A DNA stretch of 64,000 nucleotides. Source: Pedobacter sp. MR2016-24 (GTDB lineage Bacteria > Bacteroidota > Bacteroidia > Sphingobacteriales > Sphingobacteriaceae). Below, piece by piece: positions 1-8,711 of the stretch (position 1 is its first letter; every line of letters starts with the position of its first letter). The notes under the pieces were generated by a model, which saw only the letters and a program-made list of their open reading frames with translations, searched no databases and was not told where the DNA came from. The position numbers and the translations under genes are program-made. The stretch covers positions 1 to 64,000 of the forward strand of contig NZ_JAPIVO010000004.1 of assembly GCF_026239655.1 (NCBI RefSeq), read 5' to 3'.

Positions 1-60
1 CATATTGGGAATGCATCTTACAGGAAATAGGGCAAATCCTGTTCATCGCATAAGGCAGCC

Positions 61-1305
61 TTATATTCTTCGCTTCAATTCTAAGATAACGATATGATTT
101 TTTTTATCTCTGACCACTTCTATAAGAATTTGCCTGCCATTTCTATTTTTAAGCATCTCCGTAACGTCACTCAGTTCAAAGAATGCCATACTTCTGAAAT
201 CTATGCTCACAATCTCATCCTCTGGCAATAATCCTGCAGCTTCTGCTGGTGATCCTGTTTCTATCCTTCCGATATAAAATCTATTTCTCCTGTCCGCGCC
301 ATTTACATAGATTTCCATACCCGACATATCGTGATCAAACTGAGGTTCTCCTTTGGTCTGTTTCTCCAGATACATACTGTTATTTTGATAATCGAATGTT
401 ACAGTAAAGTGGCGGAGAACATCCGCTCCTATACTGCCATTCCGTTCGCTGCCCTCTATTCTTAATACCTCTGTATTAAATTCCGGAAATCCGGAGAGTA
501 CGTTATGAAAGGTGTAGTTGCCTATTTTAAATACCGGGATTCTTCCTATGTGTCCACTAATTATACCATTAATGCCAACACCTAAATTAGCTGGTATCGT
601 TGTAACAGGAAGTGGAAAAGGTTTTTGGTTTATAGATTCTAAGGAGAGTGGATTACTGGAACCATTATCTATTAACAATTCCAGTTTAATTGTGGTTGAA
701 TCCGGCATTTGAATTTCACTGGTCATATATGGCTTGGAATTCCTCAATAGTATGGGGATTCTGTCTCCTTTTATTTTTACTGGGTAGTCTGGGGTATAGA
801 GTGTAAGCCTGTTTCTGTTATAGTTAATTCTGACTTTGAAGCTATTAAAGAAATAATAACCCAGAATACCATAAATACGAACGCCAAGATAGCTGGAAAG
901 ATTGAAGATGTCTTCTGTAAAAATTGCCGTAGGTACATTGTGCATTTGTGATTTTCCTACTCTTACTGCCATGTCATTCGTCAGGATTGCATCTACATTT
1001 TCTCCCAGGCCATAACCTCTTACTTTTACTCTCTGATAGTTTTTAATTTCATATCCTTTTAGAAAAGAAGTATCTGTAATGATCATTTGACTGGCACCAG
1101 TATCCAGCAGAAAGTTGAACGGACCTTTTCCATTGATATAAATGGGTATAATGATCAGGTTTTGGGCAGTCTTAAAGTCCATGCTGTATTTCTTCCTTTT
1201 ACCATCCAGTTTAAAGACCTGAGCCTTTGTAATTGTTATCGTTACAGTAAGCATCAGGAATAAACTGAATTTCAAAATTGAAACCACAGGAATGGAGTTT
1301 TTCAT
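61..1305 (-). CDS. Secreted retropepsin-like aspartyl protease with C-terminal PDZ domain
   Basis: The 414-residue protein starts with a hydrophobic signal segment (about residues 1-28, ending TKA-Q), so it is probably exported. Two aspartyl-protease half-sites are visible: FLLDTGAS with Asp68, and a second, LLIDNGSS with Asp213. This is the two-lobed arrangement of Bacteroidota aspartyl protease family proteins. Residues about 330-412 look like a PDZ domain (GSPAEAAGLLPEDEIVSIDF), which usually binds peptide C-termini. Its substrate is unknown. The gene is alone on the minus strand with its end near the window edge, and the 5S rRNA gene lies divergently upstream. The second half-site reads DNG instead of DTG, as in many members. 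Family call is firm; biological role is not. Confidence 0.85.
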   Translation of the reverse strand: MKNSIPVVSILKFSLFLMLTVTITITKAQVFKLDGKRKKYSMDFKTAQNLIIIPIYINGKGPFNFLLDTGASQMIITDTSFLKGYEIKNYQRVKVRGYGLGENVDAILTNDMAVRVGKSQMHNVPTAIFTEDIFNLSSYLGVRIYGILGYYFFNSFKVRINYNRNRLTLYTPDYPVKIKGDRIPILLRNSKPYMTSEIQMPDSTTIKLELLIDNGSSNPLSLESINQKPFPLPVTTIPANLGVGINGIISGHIGRIPVFKIGNYTFHNVLSGFPEFNTEVLRIEGSERNGSIGADVLRHFTVTFDYQNNSMYLEKQTKGEPQFDHDMSGMEIYVNGADRRNRFYIGRIETGSPAEAAGLLPEDEIVSIDFRSMAFFELSDVTEMLKNRNGRQILIEVVRDKKNHIVILELKRRI

Positions 1306-1419
1306 GGCATGGAGCTATAAAAATCTTGTAATAAAAATAATATCTGGTTAGGTATTCCTTTATATAAATATACGATTATTTAGTGGCTAAGGTATTTGAT
1401 CATATTAAATTCATATATA

Positions 1420-1450
1420 CTTGTTAATGCCGTATTTTTAGTTACCTTTG
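1420..1450 (+). promoter_or_regulatory. Predicted Bacteroidota sigma-A promoter for the isolated 5S rRNA gene
   Basis: CTTG at 1420-1423 and TACCTTTG at 1443-1450 are separated by 19 bases. This matches the Bacteroidota housekeeping pattern (TTTG, about 19 bases, TAnnTTTG), with a perfect -7 element. Predicted transcription start is near 1457, about 50 bases before the mature 5S. Confidence 0.65.
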
Positions 1451-1506
1451 AACCATCAATAAAGACAAATAAACATTAAGTACTTTTTGTATTTAATATC
1501 AAAATA

Positions 1507-1618
<112 letters not shown>

Positions 1619-1627
1619 TCTTAAAAT

Positions 1628-1654
1628 CCTGCTTGTAAGAGCAGGTTTTTTTTT
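1628..1654 (+). terminator. Rho-independent terminator of 5S rRNA
   Basis: CCTGCT (1628-1633), a 6-base loop, AGCAGG (1640-1645), then nine T residues. Confidence 0.85.
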
Positions 1655-1931
1655 GCGCAGGATTTCGATAGGGTAGTATTGCTGTTACTGAAATAAGTTG
1701 ATCTTTTATGAAGAACAGATAAAACTTACCGATAGCTATGTTTTGAAAATTTTATCTCTGAAATTTTCCAGATGAAATTTTGCATGATATGATGAAAGAC
1801 GTACAGCGCTTTGTTTAGCTGATACAGCTGTTTTAATCTTTCAATATTTGTATTGAGCGAATGTAAAACATATAAATTTCGTATAATTCACCAAAGAATA
1901 TAGGTAGTTTTGCTTCCTGAATTTGTTTGAA
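1655..1931. other. Intergenic region upstream of the GAPDH paralogue
   Basis: No gene is seen here. Near the right end TAGTTTTG (1905-1912) matches TAnnTTTG exactly, with a poor upstream element (TTCG at 1878-1881, spacer 23). A start near 1919 would leave a leader of about 13 bases to the ATG at 1932. A short AGCTG-ATA-CAGCT hairpin near 1820 is too weak to call. Confidence 0.5.
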
Positions 1932-2924
1932 ATGAAATTAGCAATTAATGGTTTTGGTAGGATAGGACGCATATTTTTGCGCACTGCCCTCGAAAAAAAC
2001 ATCAATGTTGTCGCCATCAATGATCTTGCTGATCCGGCAACACTAGCACATCTTTTTAAGTACGATACGGTACACCGTGGTTTTAAAGGTGAGGTGACTT
2101 ATACCGATAATTCGCTGATTATTAACGGTAAGGAGATTTTAGTTTACTGTGAATCTAAGCCCGCGTTATTACCATGGAGTTTATTGGCCATAGACCTTGT
2201 GCTGGAATCGACTGGTAAATTTACCACCAGGGCAGGTGCTGAACAGCATCTTACTGCTGGTGCCCAACAGGTGCTGATTTCTGCACCGGCTGATAAGGAT
2301 ATTCCAATGTTTATTTTAGGGGTGAATGATGCTGAGATTGATCTTAGCGCATCTGTGCTTTCCAATGCTTCCTGCACGACGAATAATGTGGCACCAATGG
2401 TGAAGATCCTTGATGATAAATGGGGAATTCTGGATGGCTATATTACCACTATTCACTCCATGACAGGTGATCAGAGTTTGCACGATGCACCGCATAAAGA
2501 TCTGAGGAGGGCTAGGGCAGCATCGGCTTCTATTATCCCGACAAGTACCGGGGCAGCGAAGGCGATTACCAATATCTTTCCTCATCTGGAAGGTAAATTG
2601 GGTGGTGCCGGAATCAGGGTGCCGGTCTTAAACGGTTCATTAACTGATTTCACCTGTATACTGAAGCATCCGACTACTATCGAAGAGATCAATGCGGCAT
2701 TTAAATCTGCCTCAGAAAATGAGATGAAGGCGGTACTGGAATATACCGAAGACCCTATTGTGTCTGTTGATATTCTTGATAACCCGCATTCTTGCATTTT
2801 TGATGCATTGCTGACTTCCATTGTTGGTGATCTGGTGAAGGTGGTAGGCTGGTATGATAATGAATCTGGTTACTCCGCACGACTGGTAGATCTGGTATTG
2901 AGGATCGCAGCGCAGCACAGATAG
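1932..2924 (+). CDS. Type I glyceraldehyde-3-phosphate dehydrogenase paralogue (possible E4P dehydrogenase)
   Basis: A 330-residue NAD(P)-dependent dehydrogenase. It begins with the Rossmann motif INGFGRIGR. The active-site block [12 protein letters not shown] places the catalytic Cys at 148, and TTIHS gives the catalytic His at 175. A reading frame also opens at a TTG at 1923, but the ATG at 1932 puts the Rossmann strand at the usual distance and is preferred. It differs from the gapA at 39247-40248: it has NNVAP where that one has NCLAP, and HKDLRRARAAS where that one has KDWRGGRGG. The region PHSCIFDALLTSIVGDLVK recalls erythrose-4-phosphate dehydrogenases, so either activity is possible. 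It precedes a GNAT gene and pgk, which fits a role in lower glycolysis or gluconeogenesis. Confidence 0.85.
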   Translation: MKLAINGFGRIGRIFLRTALEKNINVVAINDLADPATLAHLFKYDTVHRGFKGEVTYTDNSLIINGKEILVYCESKPALLPWSLLAIDLVLESTGKFTTRAGAEQHLTAGAQQVLISAPADKDIPMFILGVNDAEIDLSASVLSNASCTTNNVAPMVKILDDKWGILDGYITTIHSMTGDQSLHDAPHKDLRRARAASASIIPTSTGAAKAITNIFPHLEGKLGGAGIRVPVLNGSLTDFTCILKHPTTIEEINAAFKSASENEMKAVLEYTEDPIVSVDILDNPHSCIFDALLTSIVGDLVKVVGWYDNESGYSARLVDLVLRIAAQHR

Positions 2925-2959
2925 AGCGACGTGGCTAAAATCAGGATTAAGGAAGAAAA

Positions 2960-3409
2960 ATGATCAAAAGGATAAGTCAGGAGCAAACATTTCCGCTTCG
3001 TAGTAAAGTGCTTAGAAAAGGTGCGCCTTTTACTAAATGTATATTACCCACAGACGGTATAGCTGGAATTTACCATCTTGGCTGTTTTGTAAATGACAGG
3101 CTGGTCTGTATAGCAACCTTTTTTCCGGAGGACTATCCGGAGCGGGGTGAGGGCGGGATGAGACTAAGAGGAATGGCTACAGACCCGGAATTTGCAGGTA
3201 AAGGTTATGGTGCGGAACTGATAAATTTTGCACTTGCAGAACTTAAAGAGAGCCATGTTGTTTATATGTGGTGTAATGCGCGTAGCACTGCTGCAGGCTT
3301 TTATGAAAAACTAGGTTTTAAGCTGATCTCTGAAGAATTTGAAATTCCTGGTATAGGTCCGCATTTTAATATGTTATATTCGCTGAGCAAAAATGAAGAT
3401 ACGGTTTGA
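2960..3409 (+). CDS. GNAT family N-acetyltransferase
   Basis: This 149-residue protein has the GNAT acetyl-CoA signature: a beta strand RLRGMATDPEF followed by the pyrophosphate loop AGKGYG and the helix AELINFALAELKE. The C-terminal strand region AAGFYEKLGFKLISEEFEI is also typical. It fills most of the gap between the GAPDH paralogue and pgk on the same strand (35 and 32 base gaps), so it may be co-transcribed with them. The acceptor substrate cannot be read from sequence. Confidence 0.85.
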   Translation: MIKRISQEQTFPLRSKVLRKGAPFTKCILPTDGIAGIYHLGCFVNDRLVCIATFFPEDYPERGEGGMRLRGMATDPEFAGKGYGAELINFALAELKESHVVYMWCNARSTAAGFYEKLGFKLISEEFEIPGIGPHFNMLYSLSKNEDTV

Positions 3410-3441
3410 TAATTAATAGATAAACAATAAAAAATATAGAG

Positions 3442-4635
3442 ATGAATACAATAGACCAATGCAATTTTAAGGATAAAAAGGCTTTAATAAGAGTAGATTT
3501 TAATGTTCCGCTGGACAAAGATTTCAATATCACAGATGATAAAAGAATGCGTGCAGCATTACCAACGATCACTAAAGTTTTGAATGATGGAGGATCTGTA
3601 ATTTTGATGTCCCACCTTGGTCGCCCTAAAGGCGGACCTGAAAATGCATTCTCTTTGAAACATATTTTAGGTGATTTATCAAGAATGTTAGACCTTGAAG
3701 TAAAGTTTGCTGATGATTGTATTGGTGCTGAAGCTGAGGATAAAGCTAAAAACCTGGTACCGGGAGAAGTTTTATTGCTGGAGAATCTTCGTTTCTATAA
3801 AGAGGAAGAAAAAGGTGATAAAGATTTCGCCGGCAAATTGGCTAAACTGGGTGATGTATATGTAAATGATGCTTTCGGTACTGCTCACCGTGCACATGCT
3901 TCTACTTCGATCATTGCAGAATTTTTCCCTACAGAGAAATATTTTGGTTATTTGATGGCTGAGGAATTAAAAAATGCAGAGAAAATAAACAATAATGCAG
4001 ATAAGCCTTTTACGGCAATTATGGGTGGAGCTAAAGTATCTGATAAAATCTTATTGATCGAAAGTCTGCTTGATAAAGTGGATAACCTGATTATTGGTGG
4101 TGGTATGGCTTATACTTTTGCTAAAGCGCAGGGTGGTGAAATAGGTACCTCTTTGCTGGAAGCAGACAGAATGGAATTGTGTCTGGAACTGATGGAAAAG
4201 GCAAAAGCAAAAGGTGTAAATCTGCTTTTACCACTGGATACAGTAATTGCTGATAAATTTGATAATAACGCCGAAAAGAAAAGCGTAGATACGGGTACTA
4301 TTCCGGCCGACTGGATGGGATTGGATATCGGTCCAAAAACGATTGAAGCTTTCACTGCGGTAATTAAAAACTCAAAAACATTATTGTGGAACGGACCGAT
4401 GGGCGTTTTCGAAATGGCTAATTTTGAGCAAGGTACGCGTGCAATAGCTGAAGCTGTTGTTGCTGCGACTAAAGAAAATGGTGCTTTCTCGCTGATTGGC
4501 GGAGGTGATTCTGCTGCTGCAATTGCAAAATTTGGCCTGGAAGATGAAGTGAGTTACGTTTCTACAGGTGGTGGTGCATTGTTGGAATATATGGAAGGCA
4601 AGGAACTTCCTGGAGTTAAGGCAATTAACAGCTAG
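3442..4635 (+). CDS. pgk: Phosphoglycerate kinase
   Basis: It interconverts 1,3-bisphosphoglycerate + ADP and 3-phosphoglycerate + ATP in glycolysis. The 397-residue length is standard. Visible motifs include the N-terminal substrate segment [10 protein letters not shown], the basic-patch region SHLGRPKGG, the hinge-region GGAKVSDKI, and the nucleotide-binding GGGDSAAAI near residue 353. It sits 3' of the GAPDH paralogue and the GNAT gene and is followed by a strong terminator, so this is the end of a transcription unit. Confidence 0.97.
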   Translation: MNTIDQCNFKDKKALIRVDFNVPLDKDFNITDDKRMRAALPTITKVLNDGGSVILMSHLGRPKGGPENAFSLKHILGDLSRMLDLEVKFADDCIGAEAEDKAKNLVPGEVLLLENLRFYKEEEKGDKDFAGKLAKLGDVYVNDAFGTAHRAHASTSIIAEFFPTEKYFGYLMAEELKNAEKINNNADKPFTAIMGGAKVSDKILLIESLLDKVDNLIIGGGMAYTFAKAQGGEIGTSLLEADRMELCLELMEKAKAKGVNLLLPLDTVIADKFDNNAEKKSVDTGTIPADWMGLDIGPKTIEAFTAVIKNSKTLLWNGPMGVFEMANFEQGTRAIAEAVVAATKENGAFSLIGGGDSAAAIAKFGLEDEVSYVSTGGGALLEYMEGKELPGVKAINS

Positions 4636-4691
4636 AGGGAAAACCCGCTTTTTAGATAATATACACAGGAATAATGTAATTTTGTTCCTTC

Positions 4692-4720
4692 AAAAGAGTC
4701 GCCCACAGGCGACTCTTTTT
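4692..4720 (+). terminator. Rho-independent terminator after pgk
   Basis: A perfect 12-bp stem AAAAGAGTCGCC / GGCGACTCTTTT with loop CACA, continuing into T residues. It separates pgk from the dcw cluster. Confidence 0.9.
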
Positions 4721-4754
4721 CTGTTTTTGGGGAAGTCTTTTCCCTCTTTTTATA

Positions 4755-4763
4755 TGTGGATAA
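4755..4763 (-). promoter_or_regulatory. DnaA-box match upstream of mraZ
   Basis: TGTGGATAA is the exact reverse complement of the DnaA box TTATCCACA. It lies 85 bases before the mraZ start and 8 bases before the tandem GTGGTA repeats. A single 9-mer is weak alone, but the same sequence recurs between ftsA and ftsZ. Confidence 0.45.
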
Positions 4764-4770
4764 CTTTTTT

Positions 4771-4800
4771 GTGGTAGATTGTGGTAAAAAGTGGTAGAAG
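4771..4800 (+). promoter_or_regulatory. Three tandem 10-bp repeats, candidate MraZ operator
   Basis: GTGGTAGATT, GTGGTAAAAA and GTGGTAGAAG follow each other without a gap. MraZ of other bacteria is known to bind tandem TGGGN-type boxes at a 10-bp period in its own promoter. The TGGTA core with 5-base spacers has the same architecture. The array ends 39 bases before the mraZ ATG, fitting autoregulation of the dcw cluster. Confidence 0.7.
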
Positions 4801-4839
4801 TATCTATTTTTACACTACATAAAATGTGCAGATACTATA

Positions 4840-5307
4840 ATGGTTCAATTGTTAGGGGAATTTGATTGTAAATTGGATGCGAAAGGCCGCTTGATGGTTC
4901 CTTCCGGTCTGAAAAAACAATTGCCAAACGTTGAGCAAGAGGGACTTGTGATTAACAGGGGCTTTGAAAAACATCTGGTGATTTACCCTAAAAAAGTGTG
5001 GGAAGGTATAGTTGAAGAGTTGAGTAAGCTCAACCAATATGAGAAAAAAAATCGTGAATTTATTAGATTTTTTACTCGTGGTGCGATGGAATTGACGATG
5101 GATGCTTCAGGAAGAGTAAATCTGCCGAAGTCATTGTTGGAATTTGCGGGGATTAGTGGTGAAGTGATCCTGGCTTGTCAGTTTGATAAGATTGAGCTTT
5201 GGGATAAACAGGCTTACGATAATTTACTGGACAGTGAGCCGGAAGATTTTGCAAATCTGGCTGAGGAAGTGATGGGAAATAAAAACAGGGGGGAAGATGG
5301 AAAATAA
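4840..5307 (+). CDS. mraZ: Transcriptional regulator MraZ
   Basis: First gene of the dcw cluster and a DNA-binding regulator of it. The 155-residue protein has two SpoVT-AbrB-like half-domains: DCKLDAKGRLMVPSGLKKQL near residues 9-28 and ELTMDASGRVNLPKSL near residues 83-98. These are the DXXGR signatures that form the ring-shaped MraZ oligomer. Its 3' end overlaps rsmH by 11 bases. The tandem GTGGTA repeats upstream are its likely binding site. Confidence 0.96.
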   Translation: MVQLLGEFDCKLDAKGRLMVPSGLKKQLPNVEQEGLVINRGFEKHLVIYPKKVWEGIVEELSKLNQYEKKNREFIRFFTRGAMELTMDASGRVNLPKSLLEFAGISGEVILACQFDKIELWDKQAYDNLLDSEPEDFANLAEEVMGNKNRGEDGK

Positions 5308-6202
5308 TTATCATATACCAGTGCTGCTGAAGGAATGCATTGAGGGTTTGAATATCAAACCTGATGGGGTGTATGTTGATGTGACTTTTGGTGGCGGTGG
5401 TCATTCCAGGGAAATATTAAAACATTTAGGTAAAGACGGTATACTGATCGCTTTTGATCAGGATCCGGATGCGCAGAGAAATAAGATTGACGACCCAAGG
5501 TTTTTGTTTGTTGACCAGAATTTTGCTTTTCTGAAAAACAATCTTCGCTTATTGGGATACAAACAGGTAGACGGAATTCTGGCTGATTTAGGCGTTTCTT
5601 CACACCAGTTCAATGAACCGGAGAGAGGTTTCTCTACCAGGTTCGAGTCGACCCTGGATATGCGGATGGATAAACAAGGCAAGCTTACGGCGGCCGACGT
5701 ATTGAATACCTATACAGAAGAAAAACTGCACAGGATATTCGGTATTTATGGCGAAGTAAAAAATGCTAAGTCATTGGCCCGTGCGGTGGCAACAGCAAGA
5801 ATGAACCAGCCGATTACCACGCTGGCTGAGTTCAAAGATGCAATTGCAGCTCATATTCCGAAAGGAAAAGAGAATAAATATATGGCGCAGGTTTTTCAAG
5901 CGCTTCGCATTGAAGTGAATGCGGAGATTGATGTGCTGGAGAATTTTTTACTGCAGACTGCCGATGTTTTGCATATTGGTGGTCGTTTGGTGGTAATGTC
6001 TTATCATTCGCTGGAAGACAGACCGGTAAAAAACTTCATTGGAAAGGGTAAGATCAGAGGAGAAGCGGATAAGGATTTTTTTGGCAATGAAGAGAAGCCT
6101 TATAAAGCAATTACGCGGAAAGCGGTAATCGCGGATGTAGAAGAGTTGGAAAGAAACAGCAGGGCCAGGAGTGCCAAATTGAGAATTGGAGAAAGGATAT
6201 GA
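5297..6202 (+). CDS. rsmH: 16S rRNA (cytosine-1402-N4)-methyltransferase
   Basis: This SAM-dependent enzyme methylates N4 of C1402 in 16S rRNA at the ribosomal P site (also called MraW). The 301-residue length is standard. Visible are the SAM-binding strand-loop VDVTFGGGGHS, LADLGVSSHQ, RMDKQGKLTAADVLN, and the C-terminal block VVMSYHSLEDRPVK. It overlaps mraZ by 11 bases and ftsL by 4 (ATGA), so translation is likely coupled. Confidence 0.96.
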   Translation: MENNYHIPVLLKECIEGLNIKPDGVYVDVTFGGGGHSREILKHLGKDGILIAFDQDPDAQRNKIDDPRFLFVDQNFAFLKNNLRLLGYKQVDGILADLGVSSHQFNEPERGFSTRFESTLDMRMDKQGKLTAADVLNTYTEEKLHRIFGIYGEVKNAKSLARAVATARMNQPITTLAEFKDAIAAHIPKGKENKYMAQVFQALRIEVNAEIDVLENFLLQTADVLHIGGRLVVMSYHSLEDRPVKNFIGKGKIRGEADKDFFGNEEKPYKAITRKAVIADVEELERNSRARSAKLRIGERI

Positions 6203-6624
6203 ATAACCAGTTCAGGGAAGATATAGAAGAAGAGGAAGAAGAATTACTGGATGAACCGGTAATTAAGCTGAAGAAGCCTAAAAAAGAAAGGGAGACAGAG
6301 AATGCCAATCTTTTCTTTAAAAAGCTTTTTGTGGATGGAGTGGTTTCTAAGGAAGCTGCAACAGAAATGCTGCCCTTCCTGGTTTTCCTGTCGCTGCTCA
6401 CGATGTTGTATATCGCGAACAGCCATATGGCGGTTAAGAATATAAGAGATATAGATAAGTTAAATAAAGAAGTTAAAGAGCTGAGCTGGGAATATAAATC
6501 ACTTAAGGCTGATTTAATGTTTAAAAGCAAGCTGACGGAAGTTGCTAAAAAGGTTGACACGTTAGGTATAAAGGAGCTGACAGAGCCCCCAAGAAAAATT
6601 ATCATAAGTAGTGATGAACATTAG
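6199..6624 (+). CDS. ftsL: FtsL-like division protein
   Basis: A 141-residue bitopic membrane protein. An acidic cytoplasmic N-terminus (a run of Glu at residues 9-15) leads to one transmembrane segment at about residues 57-75. The periplasmic part (DIDKLNKEVKELSWEYKSLKADL) has heptad spacing typical of FtsL/DivIC coiled coils. Identification rests on this architecture and on the position between rsmH and ftsI, where ftsL sits in dcw clusters; sequence is poorly conserved. The cytoplasmic tail is longer than that of proteobacterial FtsL, as is common in Bacteroidota. Confidence 0.85.
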   Translation: MNNQFREDIEEEEEELLDEPVIKLKKPKKERETENANLFFKKLFVDGVVSKEAATEMLPFLVFLSLLTMLYIANSHMAVKNIRDIDKLNKEVKELSWEYKSLKADLMFKSKLTEVAKKVDTLGIKELTEPPRKIIISSDEH

Positions 6625-8710
6625 AGCTAACATATTATTACGTGTTTACTTGTCCTTCGGACTGATTGTACTGCTTGCCGTGGCAGTATTGGTCAGGTTA
6701 TGCGATGTACAGTTTGTAGAGGGACATAAATGGCGTGCCATGGCCGATAGTCTCTCTACAAAGTATATCAACGTGGAGGCTGCGCGTGGTAATATTTATT
6801 CTAATGACGGGAGCTTGCTGGCTACCTCGGTACCGGAGTATGAATTGAGAATGGATTTATATGCCGGAGGAATTAGTGATAATACTATTTTTAACAGTAA
6901 GGTAGATTCGCTGGCAATGAAGCTTTCGCAATTTTTTGCAGATAAAACACCAAAAGAATATTCGCGTATGCTGCGTACAGCAAGACGTGACAGTGTGAGG
7001 TATCTGCTGATCAAAAGAAAAGTGAATTACCAGGATCTGAAAACTATCCGGACTTTCCCTTTATACAATATCGGAAAGTATAGCGGTGGATTGATGGCAA
7101 TACAGCAAAATAAAAGGATTTTACCTTTTAAAGATCTTGCTGCGAGGACTATTGGTTATGCCAATGAAAATGTAAAGAATGTTGTTGGCCTGGAAGGGGC
7201 TTACGGAAATTATATTAATGGTGAAAGCGGCAAGCGACTGGTGCAGCGTATTGCTGGTGGTGTATGGATGCCTGTAAATGATGAGGCAGAGATTGCACCG
7301 AAAGAGGGTGCAGATGTTATTTCCACTATTGACATCAATATGCAGGACCTGGCGCAGAGTGCTCTGGAAAAACAGCTGATTGTAAGTGATGCGGATCATG
7401 GTACGGTAGTGTTGATGGAAGTGGCTACCGGTGAGGTAAGGGCAATTGCCAATTATACACAGGTGGCGCCCGGAGAATATAAAGAAGTTTTCAATTATGC
7501 TATTGCGGGTAATCAGGATCCCGGATCAACATTTAAACTGGCCTCTTATATGGCTATGATTGAGGATGAAGTGATTGATACGAATACGCGGGTAGCAACA
7601 GGTACTTATAAGGTTCCTGGAAAATTGATTACAGATTCTCACGGGAGTGTGGGTGTCGTTTCGGTTAAGAGGGCATTTGAAGTATCTTCGAATGCTGCTG
7701 TAGCGCAATTGGTCAATACGCATTATAGAAATAACCAGTCGAAGTTTACAGAACACTTATACGATTGGCATCTGAATGAAAAAATGGACCTGCAGATTTA
7801 TGGTGAGGCACAACCTGTAGTTAAAAATCCGAAGAACAAAAGCTGGAATAAAAATCTGACTTTACCGCAGATGGCTTATGGTTATGAGATGCAGCTTACG
7901 CCACTAAAAATGCTGTCTTTTTATAATGCAGTGGCAAATAACGGGAAATATCTGGCGCCGATTTTTGTAAAAGAAATACGCAGGCTGGGTAATCCTATTC
8001 AGCAGTTTAAAGCGAGAGTGGTAAATGAAAAAATTTGTTCGGACAGAACGTTAAAGAGAATGCAGGAGATGCTGGAAGGCGTAGTTACTGAAGGTAGCGG
8101 TAAGCTGATGGGTTCTCCGTTTTATAGGGTAGCAGGAAAAACAGGTACAGCACAGGTTGCAGATGGAAATAGAGGGTATAGAGCTAAAAAGAGTTACCAG
8201 GCATCATTTTGTGGATATTTTCCTGCAGATAAACCTAAATATTCAATTATTGTAGTGATCAACGGACCAAAAAACGGATACTATGGGGCTACGGTTGCAG
8301 GTCCTGTATTTAAGGAAATAGCGGATCGTATTTATGCAAGTGATATACAGATGTACAATAATGTAACAGAACATCTGGCAGGCAATACAAAAAGTCCGGA
8401 ATCAAAAGCGGGACAAAGCAAAGCAGTTAAAAAAGTATATAATTCATTAGGAATTAAAACGCTTTATGCCGCAAAATCTGATTATTTCAATAGTATAGAT
8501 ACGAGTAATGGGATTGTTTACGAAGAATATAGTGATGTAAAAGGTATGATGCCTAATGTGCAGGGAATGGGACTTAAAGATGCCTTATACCTGTTAGGTA
8601 ATGCGGGATTGAAAACCCGTATAAATGGTAGCGGAAAGGTGATAGCACAATCTGTCCCTTCTGGTACGAGAATAGGAAAAGGTTTATTGGTACAATTAGA
8701 ATTACGATAA
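6614..8710 (+). CDS. ftsI: Septal peptidoglycan transpeptidase FtsI/PBP3 with PASTA domain
   Basis: A class B penicillin-binding protein that cross-links septal peptidoglycan. One N-terminal transmembrane segment (residues about 10-30) is followed by the dimerisation domain (EAARGNIYSNDGSLLATS) and the transpeptidase domain. All three catalytic motifs are present: SxxK in GSTFK (Ser305), SxN in SSNAA (near 358) and KTGT in AGKTGTAQV. The C-terminus carries one PASTA-like repeat (MMPNVQGMGLKDALYLLGNA to the end). ATG 6614 is preferred over the GTG three bases upstream. It overlaps ftsL by 11 bases and lies 1 base from murE. Confidence 0.96.
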   Translation: MNIRANILLRVYLSFGLIVLLAVAVLVRLCDVQFVEGHKWRAMADSLSTKYINVEAARGNIYSNDGSLLATSVPEYELRMDLYAGGISDNTIFNSKVDSLAMKLSQFFADKTPKEYSRMLRTARRDSVRYLLIKRKVNYQDLKTIRTFPLYNIGKYSGGLMAIQQNKRILPFKDLAARTIGYANENVKNVVGLEGAYGNYINGESGKRLVQRIAGGVWMPVNDEAEIAPKEGADVISTIDINMQDLAQSALEKQLIVSDADHGTVVLMEVATGEVRAIANYTQVAPGEYKEVFNYAIAGNQDPGSTFKLASYMAMIEDEVIDTNTRVATGTYKVPGKLITDSHGSVGVVSVKRAFEVSSNAAVAQLVNTHYRNNQSKFTEHLYDWHLNEKMDLQIYGEAQPVVKNPKNKSWNKNLTLPQMAYGYEMQLTPLKMLSFYNAVANNGKYLAPIFVKEIRRLGNPIQQFKARVVNEKICSDRTLKRMQEMLEGVVTEGSGKLMGSPFYRVAGKTGTAQVADGNRGYRAKKSYQASFCGYFPADKPKYSIIVVINGPKNGYYGATVAGPVFKEIADRIYASDIQMYNNVTEHLAGNTKSPESKAGQSKAVKKVYNSLGIKTLYAAKSDYFNSIDTSNGIVYEEYSDVKGMMPNVQGMGLKDALYLLGNAGLKTRINGSGKVIAQSVPSGTRIGKGLLVQLELR

Positions 8711-8711
8711 G

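Noticed and set aside
6111..6605. A 164-residue minus-strand ORF over ftsL
   Set aside because: Composition is Ser/Leu-rich as expected from antisense of the acidic FtsL coding region; no recognisable domain.
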